Assembly: GCA_029933565.1 (NCBI GenBank)
Contig: JAOZNY010000051.1
Span: 1 to 13,204 of the forward strand
Reading direction: 5' to 3'
DNA: 13,204 nt
From: Bacteroidales bacterium
Lineage (GTDB): Bacteria > Bacteroidota > Bacteroidia > Bacteroidales > F082
The stretch's first letter is position 1. Each line of letters begins with the position of its first letter. The notes below the pieces were generated by a model. It saw nothing but the letters and a program-made list of their open reading frames with translations. It was not told the origin of the DNA and searched no databases. Both the position numbers and the translations under genes were made by a program. Shown here one piece after another: positions 7,621 to 13,204 of the stretch.

Positions 7621-7657
7621 CTCAACCTTTACCTCAACCTTTGCCTCAACCTCAACC
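7621..7657. repeat. CTCAACC-based direct repeats
   Basis: CTCAACCTTTAC (7621-7632) and CTCAACCTTTGC (7633-7644) are consecutive 12-mers, followed by two CTCAAC hexamers (7645-7656). The tract ends directly against the stop codon of the 97-residue membrane protein gene (7660-7658). With the heptamer array and GC-rich element it fills most of the gap between that gene and lpxB. Confidence 0.8.
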
Positions 7658-7951
7658 CTACCCAGCAATTTCGTAAAAATTAAAGAAGTACAGCAACACT
7701 ATCACCACAGTTACCAGTAAAACTCCGGCTCCAGATTTTTCCTTAATATTTTTTGAATAAAAATATCGCAGTGCAATAATGTTACCAATTACACTCAACA
7801 AATAAAGATAATCGGGTTTACTAACCAAATGTTTTCCAAACAAGGCATTAAACTGCATATCAGTTAAGTAAAGTAATGCATACAAAACAACAGGTAACAC
7901 TATGCCTACTAATGCCCCAAAATAATATGTATCTTTCTTAAAAAAGTCCAT
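7658..7951 (-). CDS. small three-helix inner-membrane protein of unknown function
   Basis: I do not recognise a named family. The 97 residues form about three membrane segments: 9-29, 48-65 and 74-92. A short charged linker (KNIKEKSG, 67-74) precedes the last one. There is no signal peptide, metal motif or catalytic motif. The ATG at 7951 is 2 nt after the surE stop, so it is almost certainly co-transcribed and translationally coupled with surE, with lpxB next. That position supports a real gene and hints at an envelope role, but no function can be assigned. Confidence 0.75.
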   Translation of the reverse strand: MDFFKKDTYYFGALVGIVLPVVLYALLYLTDMQFNALFGKHLVSKPDYLYLLSVIGNIIALRYFYSKNIKEKSGAGVLLVTVVIVLLYFFNFYEIAG

Positions 7952-7953
7952 TT

Positions 7954-8712
7954 CTAAAATTTCAATTTGTCTACGTAGTTGTGGGCTGTAAAATCAATTT
8001 GCACGGGCACCACCGAAACATAATTATCCTGTAGTGCTTTTTCGTCGGTATCCTCTCTGACGTCACCATTTACAAAATGCCCCCCCATCCAGTAATATTT
8101 TCTTCTGAATGGATCTGTTCGCTCTTCAAAATCCTCAACCCATCGGGCTTCTGCCTGACGCACAACTTTAATCCCCTTAATTGGCTCATCGCTGATTTTA
8201 GGAATATTTACGTTAAGCCCAATGCCCTTTGGCAAACCGTCGGCAAGAATCTTTCTGCTAATGAGTTCAATGAATTCATGAGCATGCCCGAAATCAGCAT
8301 CAGCCGGATAATCGCAAAGCGAAAAACCAATGGCAGGTATTCCATCAATTGCTGCCTCAAGCACTGCTCCCATTGTACCAGAATAAATAATATTTATGGA
8401 TGCATTGGAACCGTGATTTATGCCTGAAACAATCAGGTCGGGAACTCTATCGAGCAACGAATGTTTTGCTAACTTCACCATGTCAACTGGTGTTCCATTT
8501 GAACGAAACTCCTGAAAACCCGGTTCGTCAACAATTTGTGTAACCCTTAATGGTGTTTGAATAGTAACGGCATGCGACATCCCCGACATGGGCTGGTCGG
8601 AACTAATTGCCAGCACATCGCCAAGTTTTCGCATAACAGAAATCAGTTCTTTAAAACCTTTGGCATTGTAGCCATCGTCGTTAGTAATTACTATTAAAGG
8701 GCGTTTATTCAT
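7954..8712 (-). CDS. surE: 5'/3'-nucleotidase SurE
   Basis: A cytoplasmic metal-dependent nucleoside monophosphatase of 252 residues, typical for the family. It dephosphorylates nucleoside 5'- and 3'-monophosphates and can act on short polyphosphate. The metal ligands are present: D12 and D13 in TNDDG (10-14), S43 in PMSGMSHA (41-48) and N99 in SGINHGSN (96-103). The SGTMGAVLEA motif (111-120) is intact. The ATG at 8712 is supported by a TATATTTG box ending 14 nt upstream. It heads the surE / 97-residue protein / lpxB set, which sits downstream of maf across a 218-nt gap. Confidence 0.96.
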   Translation of the reverse strand: MNKRPLIVITNDDGYNAKGFKELISVMRKLGDVLAISSDQPMSGMSHAVTIQTPLRVTQIVDEPGFQEFRSNGTPVDMVKLAKHSLLDRVPDLIVSGINHGSNASINIIYSGTMGAVLEAAIDGIPAIGFSLCDYPADADFGHAHEFIELISRKILADGLPKGIGLNVNIPKISDEPIKGIKVVRQAEARWVEDFEERTDPFRRKYYWMGGHFVNGDVREDTDEKALQDNYVSVVPVQIDFTAHNYVDKLKF

Positions 8713-8726
8713 ATTCTATTTTTTTG

Positions 8727-8734
8727 CAAATATA
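8727..8734 (-). promoter_or_regulatory. putative -7 box upstream of surE
   Basis: TATATTTG on the minus strand ends 14 nt before the ATG. The nearest upstream TTG (8750-8748) is 13 nt from the box, shorter than the usual 19-21. The box suggests a separate transcription start for surE-lpxB. Confidence 0.5.
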
Positions 8735-8810
8735 CTTTTTACTATTTCAAGTTGTTAAATTTAGAATATTGTGATTGAAAACAAAAAAAAATGATTTCCA
8801 ACTATCCACT

Positions 8811-8863
8811 CTTGAGAGGGGTTTTCTCCCCTTTGGGAAGATGCCGAAGGCAGAGGGGTGGCG
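8811..8863. repeat. GC-rich element with alternative hairpins between maf and surE
   Basis: AGGGG (8817-8821) can pair with CCCCT (8828-8832) across a 6-nt loop. Alternatively that CCCCT can pair with AGGGG at 8854-8858, enclosing the mini-hairpin TGCC-GAA-GGCA (8842-8852). The part GCCGAAG plus GCAGAGG resembles the elements at 7567-7597 and 10544-10574. It lies downstream of maf but has no adjoining U-tract on the minus strand, so I list it as a repeat-like element and not a terminator. No heptamer array accompanies it. Confidence 0.5.
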
Positions 8864-8930
8864 TGTGTCATAAATAACCTAATCATTTTTACAGTTTTTT
8901 TTGACTGATTACCGTCAACTTTTAATAACT

Positions 8931-9521
8931 TTATTCTACAAACTTTACTAATTCCTCATAAAGTCTATGTGTAGGCAATCCCATTACATTGAAATACGAA
9001 CCCTCAATTCTTTCAATTGCAACATGTCCAATCCATTCTTGAATTCCATAGGCCCCTGCCTTGTCGAATGGCTTAAATTTGCTAATGTAAAAATCAATTT
9101 CGGCCTCTAATAATTCTTTAAAGAACACCTTGGTAGTTGCCGTAAAACTGTACGTTTTACTTGCAGTCCGCAAACAAACACCCGTAATCACATCATGCTC
9201 TCCATCCGATAATTTGCTAAGCATTTCAAAGGCATTCTTTTCGTTAGTTGGTTTGCCAAGAATTTCATTTCCAATTGCAACAACAGTATCGGCAGTAATT
9301 AAAAGTTTGTTGGGTAAAAGTTCATCATTTGCGAAAGCAGATGCCTTTAGTTCGCTAAGATGCTTTGCAACTTCTTGTGGTGAAAAGGATTCAGGATAAA
9401 CTTCCTGAACATTCTTTATAAATACATTAAACTCAATACCCATTTCTTCCAAAAGTAGTTTTCTTCGTGGCGAAGCAGAAGCAAGAACTATTTCGTAATT
9501 TTTTAATTTGTCGTTTAGCAT
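8931..9521 (-). CDS. maf: Maf-like nucleoside triphosphate pyrophosphatase
   Basis: A cytoplasmic nucleotide pyrophosphatase of 196 residues that hydrolyses dTTP, UTP and modified nucleotides to monophosphates, keeping them out of nucleic acids. Family motifs: SASPRR (15-20), ITADTVV (75-81) with the catalytic D78, GKP (89-91), DKAGAYGIQ (153-161) and GSYFNVMGLP (174-183). The last two resemble the YhdE-type (dTTP/UTP) subgroup. The ATG at 9521 lies 10 nt after the stop of the UbiA gene, so the two form an operon. No promoter is seen between them. Confidence 0.95.
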   Translation of the reverse strand: MLNDKLKNYEIVLASASPRRKLLLEEMGIEFNVFIKNVQEVYPESFSPQEVAKHLSELKASAFANDELLPNKLLITADTVVAIGNEILGKPTNEKNAFEMLSKLSDGEHDVITGVCLRTASKTYSFTATTKVFFKELLEAEIDFYISKFKPFDKAGAYGIQEWIGHVAIERIEGSYFNVMGLPTHRLYEELVKFVE

Positions 9522-9531
9522 AAAACCGAAA

Positions 9532-10467
9532 TTAATAGAAATAAAAGAATGCCATAGATAGTATTCCTGCGAGCATTATCAGTTTTATAAGTTTACTTAC
9601 AGTTGAGAAATCTTTTCTATCTTTTGCCTTAAACATTTTAAATATCGCCAAAACAAACAAAACATCAAGTACAAAGAAATACCAAAAATGCATTTCAAAA
9701 CCCAATTTAAAAAAGTAAAACTGAATTATAACAACTGAAAATATTCCAATAAATAAAACAACTTTGGCAAGAATTTTGGCTTTTTCAATTCCATAAGTAA
9801 CAGCAAATGTCCGGCAACCAAAACGATTGTCGCCCTTAAAATCTTCAATATCTTTTACAACTTCCCTGATCAGGCTTGTAATAAAAGCGAAACCCATGTA
9901 AATTAGTACCATGCGATTTACAATTGCAAAATTGCCTTGAACACTGGCAAAAACCTCAGCCTCTTCGCTTAGTGCAAAAAACTGAAAAAGCCAGACTATG
10001 CCTAGTGTAATCGCACTCAAAGCAGAAACAACAATATTCCCAACAAGCGGCTGACACTGGTATTTTTGCGAATAAAACCAAAGCAATCCGGCTGAAAATA
10101 AAAATATAAGACCATAATTTATTTGTCCAACAACCAACGAAAGCAGTGTTCCAAGCAATAGCCCACTTACCGTAAAAACCCAGTACAAAACCCAGGCTGT
10201 TGAAACAGAAATCCCTTTGCCAACCATATTTTTTCTAGGCTTGTTTATACTGTCAGCATTTATGTCGTAAATGTCGTTTACAATATTTCCGCCAATGGCA
10301 ATAAAAACTGTTGAAAATACTAGAAGAAGAAATTTACCAGGACAAAGTCCATGCTCAAACCAGCCTATTCCCAGCAAAGGCAAAACCATAAACAAAAGCA
10401 CCAAAGCCATGCTCAAAATTACTATGCTAATATTTATCCAACGGAAGAGATTTAAATATTTTATCAT
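9532..10467 (-). CDS. UbiA family prenyltransferase, possibly geranylgeranylglycerol-phosphate type
   Basis: An integral membrane prenyltransferase of 311 residues with about eight to nine hydrophobic helices. Both Asp-rich Mg-diphosphate motifs are present: NDIYDINAD (64-72) and DIEDFKGD (206-213), so it is probably active. UbiA enzymes join a polyprenyl diphosphate to an acceptor such as a quinone ring, haem or a glycerol-phosphate ether. From memory, Bacteroidota homologues in this context are usually annotated as geranylgeranylglycerol-phosphate geranylgeranyltransferases, an archaeal-type ether-lipid step; the sequence here cannot settle the acceptor. It follows the KdsC-like gene after a 118-nt repeat-containing gap and precedes maf by 10 nt. 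Family assignment is firm, substrate open. Confidence 0.9.
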   Translation of the reverse strand: MIKYLNLFRWINISIVILSMALVLLFMVLPLLGIGWFEHGLCPGKFLLLVFSTVFIAIGGNIVNDIYDINADSINKPRKNMVGKGISVSTAWVLYWVFTVSGLLLGTLLSLVVGQINYGLIFLFSAGLLWFYSQKYQCQPLVGNIVVSALSAITLGIVWLFQFFALSEEAEVFASVQGNFAIVNRMVLIYMGFAFITSLIREVVKDIEDFKGDNRFGCRTFAVTYGIEKAKILAKVVLFIGIFSVVIIQFYFFKLGFEMHFWYFFVLDVLFVLAIFKMFKAKDRKDFSTVSKLIKLIMLAGILSMAFFYFY

Positions 10468-10514
10468 TGTTCTATTGTTTCTATTGCTTCTGTAGTTATC
10501 CTATTCAACAAATT

Positions 10515-10542
10515 GCAACCAGCAACCAGTAACCAGCAACCA
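10515..10542. repeat. tandem heptamer array (GCAACCA x4)
   Basis: There are four consecutive heptamers: GCAACCA (10515, 10522), GTAACCA (10529) and GCAACCA (10536). It has the same 7-bp period as the GTCATTN array at 7487-7566 but a different unit. The GC-rich 31-bp element copy B starts at 10544. It lies between the KdsC-like and UbiA genes. Confidence 0.9.
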
Positions 10543-10543
10543 G

Positions 10544-10574
10544 TTTACCCGCCGGAGTGTAGCAGAGGAGGGCA
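10544..10574. repeat. GC-rich 31-bp element, copy B
   Basis: It starts TTTACCCGCCGGAG and ends GAGGAGGGCA. It aligns without gaps to 7567-7597 (21 of 31 identical) and has the same orientation and the same position next to a heptamer array. It ends 11 nt before the stop codon of the KdsC-like gene. Confidence 0.6.
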
Positions 10575-10585
10575 ACCCGCAAATC

Positions 10586-11107
10586 CTACCACATAAACGC
10601 CTCATCAGTCATCCACTTACCCTGCACTTTCAACACCTGCTCAATAATATCGCGAACACATCCATGCCCACCTGTTTTATCAGAAATATAAATAGAAATG
10701 TCTTTTATTTCTTCGACAGCATCAGAGGGACAAACCGGAACCCCTACCCTTTTCATTACCTTAAAATCAGGAATATCGTCACCCATATAAACTATGTTTT
10801 CAGGGTTTAGTTCATTGTCTTTTACAAACTTTTCAAAGACTTCAAATTTATTGCTTACACCCAAAAAAACGTCTTTAACTTTAAGTGATTCAAAACGGTT
10901 TTCAACTGATTTTGAAATGCCACCTGAAATAATCACAACCCTAAACCCAAGCCTAACAGCCAACTGTAAGGCATAGCCATCTTTCACATTGGCGGTTCTA
11001 AGTGGCTGACCATCATGTTGCAACATCAGTTTGCCATCGGTCATTACACCATCGTAGTCAAAAATAAATGTGTTTACCTTTGTTAAAAGTGCCTTGTAGT
11101 TACTCAT
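10586..11107 (-). CDS. kdsC: KdsC-like HAD phosphatase (3-deoxy-D-manno-octulosonate 8-phosphate phosphatase)
   Basis: A small cap-less HAD hydrolase of 173 residues, the KdsC size. It is expected to dephosphorylate Kdo 8-phosphate to Kdo, the sugar that links lipid A to core. Catalytic D17 and D19 sit in FDYDGVMTDG (16-25), SGG (61-63) is motif II, K87 motif III, and GDDIPDF (109-115) motif IV with D110 and D111. KTGGHGCVRDIIE (144-156) is the KdsC-like C-terminal signature. The ATG at 11107 overlaps the end of the upstream DUF2520 gene by 8 nt, indicating tight coupling. A phosphatase for another acid sugar phosphate is possible, but lpxB close by fits an LPS role. Confidence 0.88.
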   Translation of the reverse strand: MSNYKALLTKVNTFIFDYDGVMTDGKLMLQHDGQPLRTANVKDGYALQLAVRLGFRVVIISGGISKSVENRFESLKVKDVFLGVSNKFEVFEKFVKDNELNPENIVYMGDDIPDFKVMKRVGVPVCPSDAVEEIKDISIYISDKTGGHGCVRDIIEQVLKVQGKWMTDEAFMW

Positions 11108-11882
11108 TGTATTTTTTTATTATTTGTTCCGATAATAATTTATAAGTCTCCCTGAACTCTGGGAATTCCTTCAACATTTCCAAATGTTCTTCAAGTGTGG
11201 AAACATCATTTCTTCGAGCAGGGCCTGTCTGGGCATCAAGGGGGTGAACATCGGCTGCTTTCAATGCTGTTTCCTTAATTAAAGGCAATAAAAAATCAAA
11301 CTCCAGATTGCTTTTTTCCAATATTTCATTGGCCAATGCATACAAATGGTTTGAGAAATTACTTACCATTACAGCCGCCAGGTGCAATACCTTTCTTTGT
11401 TCAGAACTTACCCTTTTTACATTATTCGATAATTTGGAAGCCAGTCCCAACAAAAGTTTGCAATCCTCTTCATAGTGGGCTTCAATACAAAAAGGAACCT
11501 CCAACATTTCAACAGTCCTTTGCTGGCTAAAAGTTTGAAGAGGGTAAAAAACTCCAATCCTCTTTATTCCGCTAAGCGAAGCCATGTTTGTAATGCCTGA
11601 AGTATGAACCACCAACGAATCATTTTCGGGCAACTGCAAAGAAACCTCTTCAATCTTTGAATCGGGGACTGCAATAATTATTAAATCCGTTGCCTTTAAG
11701 TTTTTCAGGCTTTCAACAACAGAGCAATTAATTTCAGCAGCAAAACGTTTTGCATTTTCCATCTTTTCAGAAAAAACCTCAACTATTTCAATGCCATGGT
11801 TTATCAATGCATGTGCAAGATGTGTAGCAACATTTCCGCTACCCACAAAACTCACCGAATTTATGCTCCTCTGATTGCTCAA
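11100..11882 (-). CDS. DUF2520 / Rossmann-like oxidoreductase-like protein
   Basis: A 260-residue protein with an N-terminal Rossmann fold and a helical C-terminal DUF2520 domain, related in fold to ketopantoate and F420-NADP reductases. SFVGSGNVATHL (11-22) is the dinucleotide-binding loop; HTSG (93-96) and FYPLQTFS (112-119) follow. The C-terminal part has VMVSNFSNHLYALA (171-184) and PLDAQTGPARRND (214-226), which are DUF2520 hallmarks. The substrate is not known. The start appears to be TTG (11882-11880): no in-frame ATG lies upstream, and the next candidate is a GTG at codon 10, just before the Rossmann strand. It starts 4 nt after the 189-residue gene and overlaps the KdsC-like gene by 8 nt. 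Confidence 0.88.
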   Translation of the reverse strand: MSNQRSINSVSFVGSGNVATHLAHALINHGIEIVEVFSEKMENAKRFAAEINCSVVESLKNLKATDLIIIAVPDSKIEEVSLQLPENDSLVVHTSGITNMASLSGIKRIGVFYPLQTFSQQRTVEMLEVPFCIEAHYEEDCKLLLGLASKLSNNVKRVSSEQRKVLHLAAVMVSNFSNHLYALANEILEKSNLEFDFLLPLIKETALKAADVHPLDAQTGPARRNDVSTLEEHLEMLKEFPEFRETYKLLSEQIIKKYNE

Positions 11883-11886
11883 TATT

Positions 11887-12456
11887 CTAGTAATTCTTTC
11901 TTATTTCTTCCTTAAGGGCATTCATTGCCTGCTCAATAGGGTCGTTGCCACCTTCAAAACCCGAACTAAGAACTTTATTTGCCAGTTTAACAGCATCGTC
12001 TTCAGGCTTAAATTCTAAAGCCGAAGTATTTACCACTTGTACAACCTTTTCCTTGGCAGATTTTACCAATTCCCATGCTTTCTCCGAAAGGTAAAGTTGC
12101 TGCGACATATTGTGCTCATATTCATCTCGGATAGCTGAAAGAATACTTCCCTGAAACTGACCAACATTAAAGTCGGGCTGCATTTCCCTAATAAGCAGAT
12201 TTGGTGGGTTAATCCTTTCCAAAAAAAGTACCATGCGTTCGTAGGCCTGCAACCTTAGTGGAATCAGGACTTTTTCCCTATCCTTTTTTCTTTCATTTTC
12301 CAGTTTCAGTTTTGTAAGATCAAGGTTAGCCTTTAAAAAATCAAACTGCTTTTCGTTTTGTGTCGAGAAATATCTCAGCATTAGGTAAACTGCTACCAAT
12401 ACTGTAATAATGGGCAAAACAGCACTAATAATTAATAATGTTTCAGTTGTCATCAA
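11887..12456 (-). CDS. membrane-anchored coiled-coil protein of unknown function (possibly DUF7935)
   Basis: A 189-residue protein with one N-terminal membrane helix (7-28), then a charged, probably coiled-coil stretch (33-63) and a soluble helical domain. Within it, LRLQAYERMVLFLERINPPNL (68-88) is the most family-like segment. I recall similar Bacteroidota proteins under DUF7935, but that label should be checked. No catalytic residues are apparent. It is first in the minus-strand cluster, with a TATTTTTG box 23 nt upstream of the ATG at 12456 and only 4 nt to the next gene. It is therefore co-transcribed with DUF2520 and kdsC. Its cytoplasmic domain could be a scaffold, but that is a guess. 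Confidence 0.8.
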   Translation of the reverse strand: MMTTETLLIISAVLPIITVLVAVYLMLRYFSTQNEKQFDFLKANLDLTKLKLENERKKDREKVLIPLRLQAYERMVLFLERINPPNLLIREMQPDFNVGQFQGSILSAIRDEYEHNMSQQLYLSEKAWELVKSAKEKVVQVVNTSALEFKPEDDAVKLANKVLSSGFEGGNDPIEQAMNALKEEIRKNY

Positions 12457-12479
12457 TTTCTTTTTTATTTAATTGTTTG

Positions 12480-12487
12480 CAAAAATA
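12480..12487 (-). promoter_or_regulatory. putative -7 box for the minus-strand cluster 12456-8931
   Basis: TATTTTTG on the minus strand fits TAnnTTTG and ends 23 nt before the ATG at 12456. No -33 TTTG is visible at normal spacing. It would drive the 189-residue gene, DUF2520, kdsC and perhaps the UbiA gene and maf. Confidence 0.5.
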
Positions 12488-12572
12488 AGAAATCCTTAAT
12501 GCATGGCTGAGTTCGTTTTGCAAAATCCCGAACTCTAACCACAAAACACCACACTCTAAATACATATTTTCC

Positions 12573-12580
12573 TATATTTG
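12573..12580 (+). promoter_or_regulatory. putative -7 box for the aminotransferase gene
   Basis: TATATTTG fits TAnnTTTG and ends 25 nt before the ATG at 12606. It diverges from the box at 12487-12480, with 85 nt between them. The -33 box is not evident. Confidence 0.55.
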
Positions 12581-12605
12581 CCTCTTCAAAAAAAAGAGCT
12601 AAAAA

Positions 12606-13204
12606 ATGAGTAAAAGCATACTATCAGATAGGGTATTGAATATGTCGGTTTCGGCAACACTTCAAATGACAGATAAAAGCCGTGAGTTAAAAGCACAAGG
12701 CATTGATGTAATAGCACTTAGTATTGGCGAACCTGATTTCAATACGCCCAATAATGTGAAAGAAGCAGCCAAAACTGCTATCGATAATAATCTAACTCAT
12801 TACCCTCCGGTTCCGGGTCTGCCCGATTTTAAACAGGCCATCTGCAATAAGCTTAAGCGCGATAATAATTTGGATTACAGCCCTGCACAAATTGTAGTTT
12901 CAACAGGTGCAAAACACTCGCTGGCAAATGTTTTTATGAGTATTTTAAATGATGGCGACGAAGTAATTGTACCCGCTCCTTATTGGGTTTCCTATCCAGA
13001 AATGATAAAACTGGCAGGTGGAAAAACAGTAGTTGTTGATGCTGGAATTGATGAGGGCTTTAAGGTAAAACCTGAGCAACTGGAAAAAGCAATCACCAAC
13101 AAAACAAAAGCCTTTTTGTTCAACTCACCTAGCAACCCCACAGGCTCTGTTTATACTCTTGAGGAATTAGGGGAGTTAGCCAAAATACTTGAAAAGTATC
13201 CCGA
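12606..13204 (+). CDS. pyridoxal-phosphate class I aminotransferase (aspartate aminotransferase-like), partial
   Basis: 199 codons are present and the frame runs off the right edge, so roughly half of a usual 395-400-residue enzyme is seen. Motifs of fold-type I aminotransferases appear in order: SIGEPDFNTP (39-48), which binds the substrate carboxylate region; HYPPVPGLPDF (65-75); STGAKHSL (99-106), the phosphate-binding loop; PAPYWVSYPEM (123-133); and NSPSNPTG (173-180). The PLP-binding lysine lies outside the window. The pattern best fits the gamma-type aspartate aminotransferase common in Bacteroidota, which transfers the amino group between aspartate and 2-oxoglutarate. A related specificity such as prephenate cannot be excluded. 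The ATG is chosen because TATATTTG lies 25 nt upstream and residue 1 matches the usual family start (MSxxLSxRV). Confidence 0.92.
   Translation, partial: MSKSILSDRVLNMSVSATLQMTDKSRELKAQGIDVIALSIGEPDFNTPNNVKEAAKTAIDNNLTHYPPVPGLPDFKQAICNKLKRDNNLDYSPAQIVVSTGAKHSLANVFMSILNDGDEVIVPAPYWVSYPEMIKLAGGKTVVVDAGIDEGFKVKPEQLEKAITNKTKAFLFNSPSNPTGSVYTLEELGELAKILEKYP

Noticed and set aside
7532..7720. Plus-strand open frame of 62 codons
   Set aside because: It lies over the heptamer array, GC-rich element and CTCAACC repeats and runs into the 97-residue gene on the other strand; its composition is that of the repeats, not of a protein.
8077..8427. Plus-strand open frame of 116 codons
   Set aside because: It is antisense to surE, whose frame carries intact family motifs over the same DNA; no promoter or plausible domain is seen for it.
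7567..8863. Insertion-sequence remnants at the GC-rich elements
   Set aside because: There is no transposase fragment, no terminal inverted repeats and no clear target duplication; they are better described as short dispersed repeats.
9130..9399. Plus-strand open frame of 89 codons
   Set aside because: It is antisense to maf, which is clearly the coding strand.
6284..12456. A hidden defence or secondary-metabolite system in the minus-strand cluster
   Set aside because: Every gene except the two small membrane proteins has clear housekeeping family motifs, and the layout fits an ordinary Bacteroidota envelope and nucleotide cluster.

Overview
The window comes from an AT-rich member of the Bacteroidota. 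The evidence is a secreted protease with a C-terminal type IX secretion (T9SS) sorting domain, promoters of the TAnnTTTG type, start sites without clear Shine-Dalgarno sequences, and a gene set (DUF2520 / KdsC-like HAD / UbiA / Maf, and SurE / LpxB / ComEC) that I recall as typical of the phylum. A Bacteroidia (Bacteroidales/Marinilabiliales-like) member is plausible, but the genus cannot be read from this sequence.

Layout, left to right. (1) 1-54 is the 5' part of a tRNA-Asp(GUC) gene on the minus strand, with a good promoter at 89-119. (2) 153-2255, minus: a ComEC/Rec2-type DNA-uptake channel protein whose C-terminal domain has no recognisable metallo-beta-lactamase metal motif. (3) 2256-2762: a 507-nt AT-rich gap with three copies of CGAATATCnATT, a promoter core and a long leader. 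(4) 2763-6224, plus: a 1153-residue secreted S8 (subtilisin-like) protease with PKD, GEVED, Fn3-like and MAM-like modules and a T9SS tail. (5) 6246-6285: a bidirectional hairpin terminator shared by the protease gene and lpxB. (6) 6284-8712, minus: surE, a 97-residue membrane protein, and lpxB. (7) 8931-12456, minus: a 189-residue membrane-anchored coiled-coil protein, a DUF2520 Rossmann protein, a KdsC-like phosphatase, a UbiA prenyltransferase and Maf. (8) 12606-13204, plus: the start of a class I aminotransferase, divergent from that cluster and cut by the window end.

The minus-strand genes are mostly housekeeping and envelope functions: lipid A disaccharide synthesis (LpxB), Kdo-phosphate hydrolysis (KdsC-like), a polyprenyl transferase (UbiA), nucleotide clean-up (Maf, SurE) and DNA uptake (ComEC). 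The protease is the only gene with an accessory character. It lies in the opposite orientation between lpxB and comEC and so interrupts an otherwise same-strand series.

No defence system, phage, transposase or CRISPR array is visible. The most notable unexplained signals are non-coding. One is a three-copy 12-mer in the protease upstream region, one copy of which abuts the promoter core. The other is a composite repeat, a tandem heptamer array followed by a related GC-rich 31-mer, found in two separate gaps of the minus-strand cluster.
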